The notes below the pieces were generated by a model that did not search any database, was not told where the DNA came from, and saw nothing but the letters and a program-made list of their open reading frames with translations. Position numbers and translations under genes: made by a program. Shown here in pieces: positions 8,102-16,354 of a DNA stretch of 64,000 nt. This stretch comes from CAWBJP01 sp044867425 (GTDB lineage: Bacteria > Actinomycetota > Acidimicrobiia > IMCC26256 > BP-133). The stretch spans positions 1-64,000 of the forward strand of contig JBIOUX010000203.1 in NCBI GenBank assembly GCA_044867425.1, written 5' to 3'. Every line of letters starts with the position of its first letter. Position 1 is the stretch's first letter.

Positions 8102-9979
8102 ATGAGCCGCTGGCGCCCTCCCTCCGACCTGACCGCCGCCGACCTCGAACGCGGCGTGGACCGGGCCACCCTGCGCCGGGCGGTGCGCTTCGCCCGCCCC
8201 TACCGGGGGCTGCTCGTCCTCCACCTCGCCGGCCTGGCCGCCACCTCGCTGGCGGCCGTCCTGCCGCCGCTGGTCCTCAAGGCCCTCGTCGACCGGGCCG
8301 ACGCCGGCACGCTCGACGCCGGGACCATCAACTGGCTGGTGGCGGCGGCCGTGTCGGTGGCCCTGCTGACCACCGGGCTCGGGCTCCTCAACCGCTGGCT
8401 CGGATCCCGCATCGGTGAGGGCCTCATCTACGACCTGCGCGTCGCCCTCTTCGAGCACGTCCAGCGCATGCCGGTGGCGTTCTTCACCCACACCCAGACC
8501 GGCTCGCTGCTCTCCCGCCTGTCCAACGACGTCCTCGGCGCCCAACAGGTGGTCGGGACCCTGGCCACGGTCACCTCCGATGTCTTCACCCTCGTCACCA
8601 CGCTCACGGCCATGCTGATCCTCAGCTGGAAGGTGACCCTCCTGGCACTCCTCGTCATCCCCGGCTTCGTGGTCCTCGACCGGCGCATGGGCCGGCGGCT
8701 GGCCGCCCTGTCCCGGGCCCGGATGGGGATCAACGCCCAGATGTCCTCGACGCTGGCCGAGCGCTTCAACGTGGCCGGGGCTCTGCTGGTCAAGCTCTTC
8801 GGCCGGCCCCGGGCGGAGGCGGCCGAGTTCGCCGAGCGGGCCGACGCCGTGCGCACGTCGGGCGTGAAGATCGCCGTCACCAGCCGCCTCTACTACGGCA
8901 GCCTGGCCCTGGTGGGGGCCATCGGCACCGCCGCCGTGTACTGGGTCGGCGGCCGGGAACTGGCCTCGGGCGCCATCCAGATCGGCACGCTCACCGCCCT
9001 GGCCGCCTATGTGGCCAGGCTCTACTCGCCGCTCACCGACCTGGCCGGCGCCCGGGTCGACCTCCTCACCGCCCTGGTCAGCTTCGAGCGGGTCTTCGAG
9101 GTGCTCGACACTCCGCCGGCGGTGGCCGACGCCCCCGGCGCCCAGCCGCTGCCGTCCGTCAGAGGGCGCATCGAGGTCGACGACGTGTGGTTCCGTTACC
9201 CCTCGGCGGCCACCGTCTCCATCGAGTCGCTGGAGGGCGAGGGCGTCCGGGAGCGGCGCCACGAGGTGTCCGAGCCGGTGCTGCGGGGGGTGTCGTTCAC
9301 CGCCGAGCCCGGCACCGTGGTCGCCCTGGTGGGCCCGTCGGGAGCGGGCAAGACCACCCTGGCGTCGCTGATCCCCCGCCTCTACGACGTGACCTCGGGG
9401 GCGGTCCGCATCGACGCCCATGACGTGCGTGACGTCACCCTCGAGAGCCTGGCCGGCGCCATCGGCGTCGTCAGTCAGGACCCCCACCTGTTCCACGACA
9501 CGGTGGGCGTCAACCTGCGCTACGCCCGCCCCGAGGCCACCGACGACGAGGTGGTGGCGGCGTGTCGGGCGGCCCGCATCCACGATGTCATCGCCGCCCT
9601 GCCCGACGGCTACGACACCGTGGTGGGCGAGCGGGGCTACCGCCTCTCGGGTGGGGAGAAGCAGCGGCTGTCGATCGCCCGTCTGCTGCTCAAGGCGCCG
9701 ACCGTCGTCGTCCTCGACGAGGCCACCAGCCACCTCGACTCCGAGAACGAAGCCGCCATCCAGGCCGCCCTGGGCGAGGCGCTCACCGGCCGGACGGCGG
9801 TGGTGATCGCCCACCGCCTCTCCACCATCGCCGCCGCCGACCAGATCCTGGTCCTCGAGGAAGGCCGCATCGTCGAGCGCGGCACGCACGGGGAGCTGCT
9901 CCGGGCCCGCGGGCTCTACGCCGAGCTCTTCGCCACCCAGTTCGCCGCCGCCGGGGAAGCGGCCGGCGCCGCCGGCTGA
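8102..9979 (+). CDS. ABC transporter, fused permease and ATPase (exporter type)
   Basis: A 625-aa half-transporter of the MsbA/LmrA exporter class; two copies would form the pump. The N-terminal membrane domain has six predicted spans (about residues 35-320). The ATPase domain shows Walker A GPSGAGKTT, Q-loop VVSQDPHLF, signature LSGGEKQR, Walker B VVVLDEATS and H-loop VIAHRLST. Between the membrane and ATPase domains lies an unusual acidic insertion (SIESLEGEGVRERRHEVSEP) before the Walker A strand. The ATG at 8102 is preferred over one at 8048 because the latter adds a Gly/Pro-rich stretch that coincides with a hairpin. Substrate (lipid, drug or peptide) cannot be told. Confidence 0.88.
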   Translation: MSRWRPPSDLTAADLERGVDRATLRRAVRFARPYRGLLVLHLAGLAATSLAAVLPPLVLKALVDRADAGTLDAGTINWLVAAAVSVALLTTGLGLLNRWLGSRIGEGLIYDLRVALFEHVQRMPVAFFTHTQTGSLLSRLSNDVLGAQQVVGTLATVTSDVFTLVTTLTAMLILSWKVTLLALLVIPGFVVLDRRMGRRLAALSRARMGINAQMSSTLAERFNVAGALLVKLFGRPRAEAAEFAERADAVRTSGVKIAVTSRLYYGSLALVGAIGTAAVYWVGGRELASGAIQIGTLTALAAYVARLYSPLTDLAGARVDLLTALVSFERVFEVLDTPPAVADAPGAQPLPSVRGRIEVDDVWFRYPSAATVSIESLEGEGVRERRHEVSEPVLRGVSFTAEPGTVVALVGPSGAGKTTLASLIPRLYDVTSGAVRIDAHDVRDVTLESLAGAIGVVSQDPHLFHDTVGVNLRYARPEATDDEVVAACRAARIHDVIAALPDGYDTVVGERGYRLSGGEKQRLSIARLLLKAPTVVVLDEATSHLDSENEAAIQAALGEALTGRTAVVIAHRLSTIAAADQILVLEEGRIVERGTHGELLRARGLYAELFATQFAAAGEAAGAAG

Positions 9980-9983
9980 GCGC

Positions 9984-10406
9984 TCACCCGGCCACGGGCG
10001 AGCCGTGGTGGACGACCATCCGCCAGGCGCCGTCCGTCCGGATGAAGATGTTGGTGGCCGCCACCCGGGCATCCCCCAGGGCGGCGCTTTCGGGGGCACC
10101 CCGCACCCCGGGCCGGCGGCCCTCGACCTCCTGGAGGATGTTCTCGTAGAGCGTCACCCAGGCGGCGTCGCCGGCCACCATCACCTCCTCGTCGGTGAGG
10201 AAGAACTGGATATAGGGAGTGTGGTCGAAGATGCGTCGCCACGACTCGGCCACCGCCGGCCAGGAGCGCAGCGTGGGCCACCCGGGATGGGTCACGGTGG
10301 CCCGGTCGCTGCGCTCCCACACCTGCCCCATGGCGTCCAGGTCCCGGGCCTCGAAGGCGGCGTAGAAGGCCCGGTTGACCTCGAGCACGTCGTCCTCGGC
10401 GCTCAC
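9984..10406 (-). CDS. SnoaL-like / NTF2-fold protein
   Basis: A 140-aa protein of the SnoaL/DUF4440 type (cone-shaped alpha+beta barrel). It opens with EDDVLEVNRAFYAAFEARDLDAM, has the strand pair VTHPGW, and ends with TNIFIRTDGAWRMVVHHGSP, all typical of the family. Starts with GTG at 10406. It lies tail to tail with the ABC exporter (4-bp gap). Members may be isomerases, hydrolases or mere ligand binders; no specific activity can be assigned. Confidence 0.75.
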   Translation of the reverse strand: MSAEDDVLEVNRAFYAAFEARDLDAMGQVWERSDRATVTHPGWPTLRSWPAVAESWRRIFDHTPYIQFFLTDEEVMVAGDAAWVTLYENILQEVEGRRPGVRGAPESAALGDARVAATNIFIRTDGAWRMVVHHGSPVAG

Positions 10407-10442
10407 CCCGCCATGCTGGCACGCCCGATTGGGGCGGTGGAC

Positions 10443-10993
10443 CTACCGGGCGTGGCGGCCCTCAGCGAACTCCTCGATCATCTTCTTGCAGAAGGCGGGC
10501 AGGTCGTCCGGCTTGCGGCTGGGGACGACGCCGTTCTCGGTGTGGACCTCCTCGTCCACCCTGGTACCGCCGGCGTTGCGGATGTCGGTCTTGAGGCTCG
10601 CCACGACGTGAGGGTGCGGCCCTTGACCTGGCCGGCTTCGACCAGCATCCAGGGGGCGTGGCAGATGGCGGCCACCACCTTGCCGGCGGCGAAGAACGAC
10701 TGCACGAAGTCGATTGCCTCGGGGATCATCCGCAGGTGGTCGGGGTTGGCGACCCCCCCGGGGAGCATCAGGCCGTCGAACTTCTGGGGGTCGGTCTCGG
10801 CCGGGGTCTCGTCGACCGGGAAGGTGTCCGCCTTGTCGAGGTGATTGAAGGCTTGGACCTGACCGGCCTCGGGGGCGACGAGCACGGGCTGGCCACCGGC
10901 CTCCTCCACGGCCTTCCAGGGCTCGGTCAGCTCCACCTGCTCCACACCTTCGTTCGCCATCAGAAAGGCGATGCGCTTGCCCTTGAGGTCCAT
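10443..10993 (-). pseudogene. PfpI/DJ-1 family protease-like gene, frameshifted
   Basis: Class I glutamine-amidotransferase-like protein of the PfpI family. The first part reads normally: KRIAFLMANEGVEQVEL at the N-terminus, LMLPGGVANPD, and the nucleophile elbow AAICHAPWML (Cys-His). After VKGRTLTSW a single base is missing near 10596-10601: the expected TGG-CCG-AGC is TGG-CGAGC. In the shifted frame the protein resumes as SLKTDIRNAGGTRVDEEVH, then SRKPDDLPAFCKKMIEEFAE, with a stop at 10443, exactly the expected C-terminus. Without correction the ribosome reads to 10478 in the wrong frame (171 aa). Either a recent pseudogene or a one-base sequencing error. Confidence 0.85.
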
Positions 10994-11128
10994 CTCTCCT
11001 CCTCGTCGGTCTCGGGTCCCCTACGCCCTCGCGCGTACCCCGGGTGCGGTTGGGCGAACACGCAATCGCCCGGGGGAAGGCCCACTCTGCGTGGCCTGAA
11101 GCTCACGGGTGGTGCAATGTCCGGGAAT

Positions 11129-11164
11129 ACAACCCTTGACCCGGGTTGTCCGTCCGACAAGACT
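11129..11164 (+). promoter_or_regulatory. candidate promoter with overlapping palindrome
   Basis: TTGACC at 11136-11141, a 17-bp spacer, then AAGACT at 11159-11164. The -35-like box sits in the centre of a perfect inverted repeat ACAACCC/GGGTTGT (11129-11135 and 11143-11149), which could be an operator. It is about 300 bp upstream of the copper oxidase gene. Seen in the sequence only; the -10 match is mediocre. Confidence 0.25.
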
Positions 11165-11341
11165 GGAAACGTGGGATTCGCCTCCCTGCCCGGTGGTGGC
11201 CTAGTTCGGCACGGCCTCAACGCGGGTGTTCGTCGGTTCGGCTCTCTGTGTGAGGCACGAGCCGTACGGGCCGCAGCCGGGGGGAGGAGCACTCGGTCCC
11301 ACGGAGTGCCGAGACTCATGAGCCTCAACACAAGCCGTGAT

Positions 11342-11357
11342 CCCCCGTTCACGGGGG
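11342..11357. other. stem-loop in leader of the copper oxidase gene
   Basis: CCCCCG-TTCA-CGGGGG, a tight 6-bp stem with a tetraloop, preceded by two mutually exclusive hairpins around 11289-11312. The whole 10994-11462 gap has no convincing gene; it appears to be a long structured leader. No known riboswitch consensus was recognised. Confidence 0.35.
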
Positions 11358-11462
11358 CCTAAGCTGTAACAGTCTGCCGTTCCCTATGCAGCATCTAGCA
11401 ATACGGATCAATTACTCCACGTCACCACACCACGATTCGCACTCAAAGGGGAGGAGATGCCC

Positions 11463-13730
11463 ATGCATGGGCTTCGTAGATGTGCACTCGTCGCGGTAGC
11501 GGCAGTGCTTCTGGTAGGAGGGGTCGTATCTGGCTCTTCCGCCCAGGTAGTCGGCACACCCGACCTCGTCGGGCAGTGGACTGAGCCGTTCGAAGAGGGT
11601 GGGTCGGGCACGCCTCGTTGTGTCCCCGCCGAGAACGACACTCCCGGCTTCCTGGTCTGCAAGCCGACCGCTCAGGCGTCAGCAATGCTGCCTGACGGCC
11701 GGATCCTGTACTGGAACGGAATCGAGAGCCAGGAGAACGCCAGGGGCCCGAGTGCCATGTCGCTTTCTCCGTCCGCCCGTGACAGCCAGGCGCGGGTGCT
11801 CGACCTCCGGTCCGGCACGCCTCAGTGGGTCGTCCCGACACCTGAGCGGGGCGCTCATAAGAACCCTGACGTGAAGGAAGGCGACGACGGCGGTGCGCCG
11901 GTCGGCGTGTTCCCGCCGCAGGGTCGTTGCGGTGACGGCTTCACCGGGAGCACGGCCTGTGCGCTCGGTGTTCCGGAAAACTCTCCCGACACCCCGCCGG
12001 ACGACGGTGACAACGACGGCGACATGTTCTGCGCCGACGTGACCAGCCTCGCCGACGGCCGGATCCTGATCGCCGGTGGTACCGACTGGTACAACGAGCC
12101 CCGGTTCACCGACCGGGACAAGGGCGACCCCCAGGACTCCGGTGTGGTGGAGCTCGAGGGTCTCCGCAGCGCCAGCACCTTCGACTACCAGACCAACACC
12201 TTCACCCAGCAAGGCCCCATGAAGTACGGCCGTTGGTACCCGGGCATGGTTGTCCAGCCCGACGGCAAGGTGCTCATCACCAGTGGTGCCTCGCAGATGA
12301 CGAACAAGTACCAGGCCGGTCAAGTCCGCCGTGGCGAGGTCTTCGACCCGGCGACCAACGCCTGGACCGAGCAGTACGTCGACAGCAAGTCGGAGACCTC
12401 GCTGCCCATGCAGCCCCGCCAGTTCCTGGCTCCTTCCGGTAAGACCTTCTACACCGGTGTGGGCCAGATGTGGGGTCCGTTCGGGCAGGGGGCCGACGAG
12501 GCCATCATGATGTTCCAGCAGATGTGGGACCCCGCTTCCAAGCAGTGGTCCATCACAGGCATGGGGCCGTTTGGTGGCCGCTCTGGCACCCAGGTCGTTT
12601 CGCAGCTCATGGAGGCGCCCTACGACCAGCTGAACCTGGTGACCTTCGGTGGAACCCTCGGCCCGCCTCCGGGCAACTGGATTCCCGCCAACGGGCTCAC
12701 CACGGTGACCACGATTGACGCCAACGACAACGTGACCAACAAGGTGGTGGGCGAGCTCCACCACCCGCGCTGGTTCCCGTCCGGCGTCCTCCTCCCCGAC
12801 GGCAAGATCCTGACCGTCGGCGGCGGTGACAAGGACGAGGTCATCGACCCCGGTGTCGAGGTGGCCGTCAAGGTCGCTGAGGTGTTCGACCCGACCTCGG
12901 GTAACTGGACTGAGGTTGCGGAGCACACCCGTGACCGCACGTACCACAACTCGGCAATCCTGCTTCCTGACATGCGTGTCCTCCTCGGTGGCCACGCTCC
13001 CATCGCCAGCCACTACGGCGGTGCGAACCAGGACCAGGGCGGCCCGTTCACCAACAACGACAACGACCCGAGCTTCGAGGTCTGGAGCCCGCCGTACCTG
13101 TTCCGTGGTGCTCGTCCCACGATCACCTCGGTCCAGAGCGGTGTCGGCTACGGCCAGAGCTTCGACATCTCGACGCCCAACGCGGGTGACATCGAGAGCG
13201 TCGTGCTCCTCAAGACCCCGTCGGCTCAGCACGTGAACGACAGCGATGGCCGCGGCCTGAAGCTCGAGTTCACCCAGAGCGGAAGCAACACCCTGACGGC
13301 GATCGCCCCGCCCAGCGGGAACGTCGCTCCTCCGGGTCCCTACTACCTCGTCGTGAACAAGAAGAGCCTCCAGGGGTCCATCCCCTCGGTCGCCAGCATC
13401 GTCAACGTGGGCGCGGCGAACGACGCTGTTGCTCTCAAGCCGATGCCGGACGACATCGCGGCTCCGACCGGTGGCTCCGCCACCCCTGACGAGGACACCA
13501 GCCAGGCTGCCAAGAGCTCCAAGCAGGCCAACGAGGCTGCCAAGGGCATGCCGGCCCCCATCGCGGGCCCGGCCACCCAGGCGACCGAGACGGCTGCCCA
13601 GGCTTACACCAGCCTGTCCGCTGCTCCGATCAACGCCACGACTCCGTTCTCCTCGCCGGCCCTTCCTGCGGCCGCCATGGGGGTTGCGGGTGTGGTAGGC
13701 GTGACGGTCAGACGCTGGTTCAGGCGTTAA
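11463..13730 (+). CDS. secreted copper radical oxidase (galactose/glyoxal oxidase-like)
   Basis: A 755-aa exported protein: signal peptide at residues 1-27, Kelch-type beta-propeller, then a galactose-oxidase-like early-set domain (DUF1929). All active-site residues of the copper radical oxidase family can be placed: Cys190 in DMFCADV (partner of the Tyr-Cys crosslink), Tyr259 in GRWYPGM, Tyr494-His495 in RTYHNS, and His590 in AQHVNDSDGRG. The family oxidises primary alcohols or aldehydes to make H2O2; in Streptomyces the relative GlxA works at the cell surface. The C-terminus is an Ala/Pro/Thr-rich stalk ending in a hydrophobic span and VRRWFRR, a membrane anchor. The ATG at 11463 lies 6 bp from AAAGGGGAGGAG; the ATG at 11457 is too close to that site. 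Confidence 0.87.
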   Translation: MHGLRRCALVAVAAVLLVGGVVSGSSAQVVGTPDLVGQWTEPFEEGGSGTPRCVPAENDTPGFLVCKPTAQASAMLPDGRILYWNGIESQENARGPSAMSLSPSARDSQARVLDLRSGTPQWVVPTPERGAHKNPDVKEGDDGGAPVGVFPPQGRCGDGFTGSTACALGVPENSPDTPPDDGDNDGDMFCADVTSLADGRILIAGGTDWYNEPRFTDRDKGDPQDSGVVELEGLRSASTFDYQTNTFTQQGPMKYGRWYPGMVVQPDGKVLITSGASQMTNKYQAGQVRRGEVFDPATNAWTEQYVDSKSETSLPMQPRQFLAPSGKTFYTGVGQMWGPFGQGADEAIMMFQQMWDPASKQWSITGMGPFGGRSGTQVVSQLMEAPYDQLNLVTFGGTLGPPPGNWIPANGLTTVTTIDANDNVTNKVVGELHHPRWFPSGVLLPDGKILTVGGGDKDEVIDPGVEVAVKVAEVFDPTSGNWTEVAEHTRDRTYHNSAILLPDMRVLLGGHAPIASHYGGANQDQGGPFTNNDNDPSFEVWSPPYLFRGARPTITSVQSGVGYGQSFDISTPNAGDIESVVLLKTPSAQHVNDSDGRGLKLEFTQSGSNTLTAIAPPSGNVAPPGPYYLVVNKKSLQGSIPSVASIVNVGAANDAVALKPMPDDIAAPTGGSATPDEDTSQAAKSSKQANEAAKGMPAPIAGPATQATETAAQAYTSLSAAPINATTPFSSPALPAAAMGVAGVVGVTVRRWFRR

Positions 13731-13756
13731 CCGCGCTCAACCAGCTGAAGCACCTT

Positions 13757-13788
13757 GGCTACGGCGGCCCCCCGGGGCCGCCGTAGCC
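13757..13788 (+). terminator. intrinsic-type terminator after copper oxidase gene
   Basis: A perfect 15-bp inverted repeat, arms 13757-13771 and 13774-13788, followed by GTTTGTGG, 27 bp after the copper oxidase stop. Strong stem, weak T-tract. Confidence 0.7.
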
Positions 13789-13844
13789 GTTTGTGGCTCT
13801 AATCTTTCCTGTTAGGGACGCGTACTTTTGGGGAGGTTCAGAAG

Positions 13845-15080
13845 GTGAAGACGGTCCGTGTCGCGCTGGCCTTGGCGGCGTCGCTGTCGCTGACGGTCGG
13901 CTCGCTGCCGGCGGACGCCCACACCGGCGACTTCCTCGCCCGGCCCATCTTCGAGCGCCTCGACCCGGACATCCCCGGGCTCGAGGTCCAGATCGTCTAC
14001 ACAGCCAACTACCAGTTCCTGGTCACCAATCCGACTCCCACCGAGCTCGTCGTGGTGGCCGAGACCGGCGAGCCGTTCCTCCGCATCGGACCCGACGGCG
14101 CCTTCGGCAACTTCAACTCCCCGTCCTGGTACAACTCCAACGTCCCCGACGGTCTCCTGCCCAACCAGATCCCCAAGCGGGCCAAGCCCGGACCCGACGT
14201 GGAGCCGGCTTGGACCAAGGTGTCCCGGGAGGCGTCATGGGGCTGGTACGACCATCGCCTCCACCCGGTCGAGCGCTACGTCCAGAAGAAGGTCCAGGAG
14301 TCCCGGGTGCCGGTGAACCTGGGGCCCTGGGAGGTCCCGGTCCGCTACGGGGACACCGCCGGGAAGATCAAAGGCCGTTTCGAGTACAAGCCGCAGCTGG
14401 GCACCTACGAGGCCGTGTTGCGATCGCCCGACAAGCCCGCCGAAGGCGTGACCGTGGCGGTCGTCTCGGCCCAGGTTCCCGCCATCTTCCTGCAGAACAC
14501 CTCCCCCCGGACCGTCACGGTCCTGGGGTCGGAGGGCGAACCCTTCGTGCGCATCGGCCCCAACGTCGAGGTCAACCTCCACAGCCCCAGCTATATCCAG
14601 ATGCAACAGGCCATCGCCAAGACGCCGGAATCCGCCGAGGGGGTCGGCCAGGTCGAGGCTGACGCCCAGAGCCCGCCCAACTGGCAGGAGGTTCAGAAGT
14701 CGCCCCAGTGGCGCTGGCTCGAGTTCCGGGCCGCCCCGCCTCCGGGGGACCCGCCCAAGGAGCTCACCGACCGCCAGGACCCGACCACGGTCAAGACCTG
14801 GAAGGTTCCCCTCCTCATCGGCGAGAACCATACCGAGGTCACCGGCATCACGCAGTTCGTCCCCATCGCCAAGGTCAGGGAGCGGGCCCGGGGCCGGTCG
14901 ACGGACGGAGGCGGCGGCGGCAAGGCGCTGCCTCTGCTGGCCGGGGTCTCGCTGGCCACGCTGGCGGTCGGCTACGTGATGCTCAAGCCGAGCAAGACCA
15001 AGAGGGCTGAGAAAGCGACGGCCCGGAAGACCCAGCCCATCCGTCACCGCAGCCGGTCCACCCCGAAGAAGAAGAGGTAG
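13845..15080 (+). CDS. secreted membrane-anchored protein with internal duplication and N-terminal His
   Basis: I do not recognise a named family. A 411-aa exported protein with GTG start 8 bp after GGGGAGG. The signal peptide should be cut after PADA, making His26 the mature N-terminus (HTGDF), the arrangement seen in CopC and other copper-binding proteins. The body contains two tandem copies of a roughly 150-residue module: each has GEPF(L/V)RIGP, then (F/L)(N/H)SPS(W/Y), then a W-x-x-V...W-x-W segment, then a (W)(E/K)VP(V/L) strand and a GRFEYKP/ITQFVP strand. A hydrophobic span (LPLLAGVSLATLAVGYVML) and a Lys/Arg-rich tail anchor the C-terminus. Lies between a copper oxidase and a cupredoxin, so a role in copper handling is inferred. 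Confidence 0.7.
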   Translation: MKTVRVALALAASLSLTVGSLPADAHTGDFLARPIFERLDPDIPGLEVQIVYTANYQFLVTNPTPTELVVVAETGEPFLRIGPDGAFGNFNSPSWYNSNVPDGLLPNQIPKRAKPGPDVEPAWTKVSREASWGWYDHRLHPVERYVQKKVQESRVPVNLGPWEVPVRYGDTAGKIKGRFEYKPQLGTYEAVLRSPDKPAEGVTVAVVSAQVPAIFLQNTSPRTVTVLGSEGEPFVRIGPNVEVNLHSPSYIQMQQAIAKTPESAEGVGQVEADAQSPPNWQEVQKSPQWRWLEFRAAPPPGDPPKELTDRQDPTTVKTWKVPLLIGENHTEVTGITQFVPIAKVRERARGRSTDGGGGGKALPLLAGVSLATLAVGYVMLKPSKTKRAEKATARKTQPIRHRSRSTPKKKR

Positions 15081-15148
15081 CCGGGGCGCGTACCCCCCCG
15101 GGTGGGACAAAGGGGACAATGGGTACGCAGTCGAATTAGAGGAGCACC

Positions 15149-15565
15149 ATGTCCGCATTCCGTCGTAGCAGCTTCGTCGGCATCGCCTTCGCTGTCATGG
15201 CGCTGGGCGCCCTCGTCCCCGCCCTGCCGGCCGGGGCTGACGAGCACCAGATGGCGGCGTTCTTCATCGAGTACACGCCCAAATCGGTGGACACCAACGA
15301 GGGCGACAGCCTGCTCTTCGCCAACACCGACCCCTTCTCGGGCGAGGGTCACACCGTGACCCACAACGCCAGGCCCGGCGAGCCACGGCTCTTCGACACC
15401 GACGTCGTTCCCTTCGGATCGACCGTTCGGGTCCCGGGCATCGAGCACCTCAAGAAGGGCGACTACCTCATCGTGTGCCGGGTGCACCCGATCATGCGGG
15501 GATACCTGTCGATCGGCGGAGCTCCCCGCCCGATCACCGACACCATCTCCGACTTCCTGTTCTGA
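15149..15565 (+). CDS. secreted cupredoxin, amicyanin-like
   Basis: A 138-aa exported blue-copper-type protein; signal peptide to about residue 30, ribosome site AGAGGAG just upstream. Type-1 copper ligands can be placed as His68 (or His72) in GHTVTH and the C-terminal loop Cys110-x2-His113-x2-Met116 (CRVHPIM), whose spacing matches amicyanin. No further membrane span. Likely an extracytoplasmic electron or copper carrier. Third of three plus-strand exported proteins after the copper radical oxidase, so it could serve that enzyme, but this is inference. Confidence 0.8.
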   Translation: MSAFRRSSFVGIAFAVMALGALVPALPAGADEHQMAAFFIEYTPKSVDTNEGDSLLFANTDPFSGEGHTVTHNARPGEPRLFDTDVVPFGSTVRVPGIEHLKKGDYLIVCRVHPIMRGYLSIGGAPRPITDTISDFLF

Positions 15566-15587
15566 CCCGCCGGGCGTGACACGCGAA

Positions 15588-15612
15588 TCAGCCCCGGCAG
15601 GACCGGGGCTGA
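15588..15612. terminator. terminator stem-loop, original downstream side of tRNA-Val
   Basis: TCAGCCCCGG-CAGGA-CCGGGGCTGA, a perfect 10-bp stem. A near copy lies at 24907-24932, at the same distance from the tRNA 3' end. It serves the cupredoxin gene and, before the element inserted, the tRNA. Confidence 0.65.
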
Positions 15613-15621
15613 CCCTGTGGT

Positions 15622-15669
15622 GTGGGCGCTAGAGGATTTGAACCTCTGACCCCTTCCGCGTCAAGGAAG
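15622..15669. repeat. left attachment site (attL) of tRNA-Val element
   Basis: 48 bp identical to 24948-24995, the 3' half of tRNA-Val(GAC) from the anticodon loop to the acceptor. Here the flanking bases give ACA instead of an encoded CCA and there is no 5' half, so it is a tRNA fragment left by integration. Confidence 0.9.
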
Positions 15670-15760
15670 ATCGGGGCCTTGGCCTGAACTGCCACTCTTG
15701 TTATTCGAGCAGGTCAGGGGAGTTTTCGCTTGTCCGCCAGTGACCGGCAGAACCCCTCCA

Positions 15761-15794
15761 TGCCACCTCGTTATGGCACGTTCGTGGCACGCCG
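15761..15794 (+). repeat. 34-bp subterminal repeat, left copy
   Basis: Matches 24857-24890 in 32 of 34 positions and the same orientation. It holds the repeated motif TGGCACG and an inverted TGCCAC/GTGGCA pair, as expected for integrase arm-type or excisionase binding sites just inside an att site. Confidence 0.6.
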
Positions 15795-15853
15795 AGTCGG
15801 TCCTGCCGCAACGAGCCGTTGCGATTTTTTCGAATCTCTGGAACACTGGAACC

Positions 15854-16315
15854 GTGGCGAAGTCTGCAGACCGATTCGAGCCTGACCCGGTCAGGCCTGC
15901 GGCTGATGAGTCCGCTCTCCTCGAGCGGCTGCGCCAGGCACTGGAGGCGCCCGGTGCCCGCGCCTCGGCGGCAAGGCTGCTGGCCGCCGGCGGAAAACCG
16001 CTCGAGCTGCCCGAGTCCGTGTACCGGGTGCTCGTCCAGACGGTGCGGGAGATGGCCGAGGGCAACGCGGTGGCCGTCATCCCGGTGCGTGCGGAGCTCA
16101 CCACCCAGGAGGCGGCGGATCTCCTCGGCGTGTCCCGCCCATACCTCATCAAGCTGCTCGAAGAGGGGGCCCTCCCCTGCACCCTCACGGCCGGAAGTCA
16201 CCGCCGTGTCCGTCTCTCCGATGTGCTTGCCTACCGGCGGGTCCGCGACCGCGAACGACGGGCGGCCCTCGACGAGATGAGCGCCGAGGCGGAGCGGCTC
16301 GGCCTGCGCTACTGA
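15854..16315 (+). CDS. helix-turn-helix antitoxin (excisionase-family DNA-binding domain)
   Basis: A 153-aa protein from GTG 15854. The C-terminal part holds a MerR/Xis-like winged helix: LTTQEAADLLGVSRPYLIKL then the wing HRRVRLSDVLAYR. The N-terminal half is an Ala/Leu-rich helical segment. Proteins of this build are regularly encoded just before a PIN-domain toxin and act as its antitoxin and repressor. The PIN gene follows 39 bp downstream. A longer reading from 15698 runs back toward attL without any typical sequence and is disfavoured. Confidence 0.8.
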   Translation: MAKSADRFEPDPVRPAADESALLERLRQALEAPGARASAARLLAAGGKPLELPESVYRVLVQTVREMAEGNAVAVIPVRAELTTQEAADLLGVSRPYLIKLLEEGALPCTLTAGSHRRVRLSDVLAYRRVRDRERRAALDEMSAEAERLGLRY

Positions 16316-16354
16316 TCCGCCACCCCGGCCAGCGTCCTCGCTAGGGTCCGACCG

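Noticed and set aside
10960..11352. Minus-strand open frame upstream of the PfpI gene
   Set aside because: Pro/Arg-rich with no motif or ribosome site; overlaps the leader region and the PfpI start.
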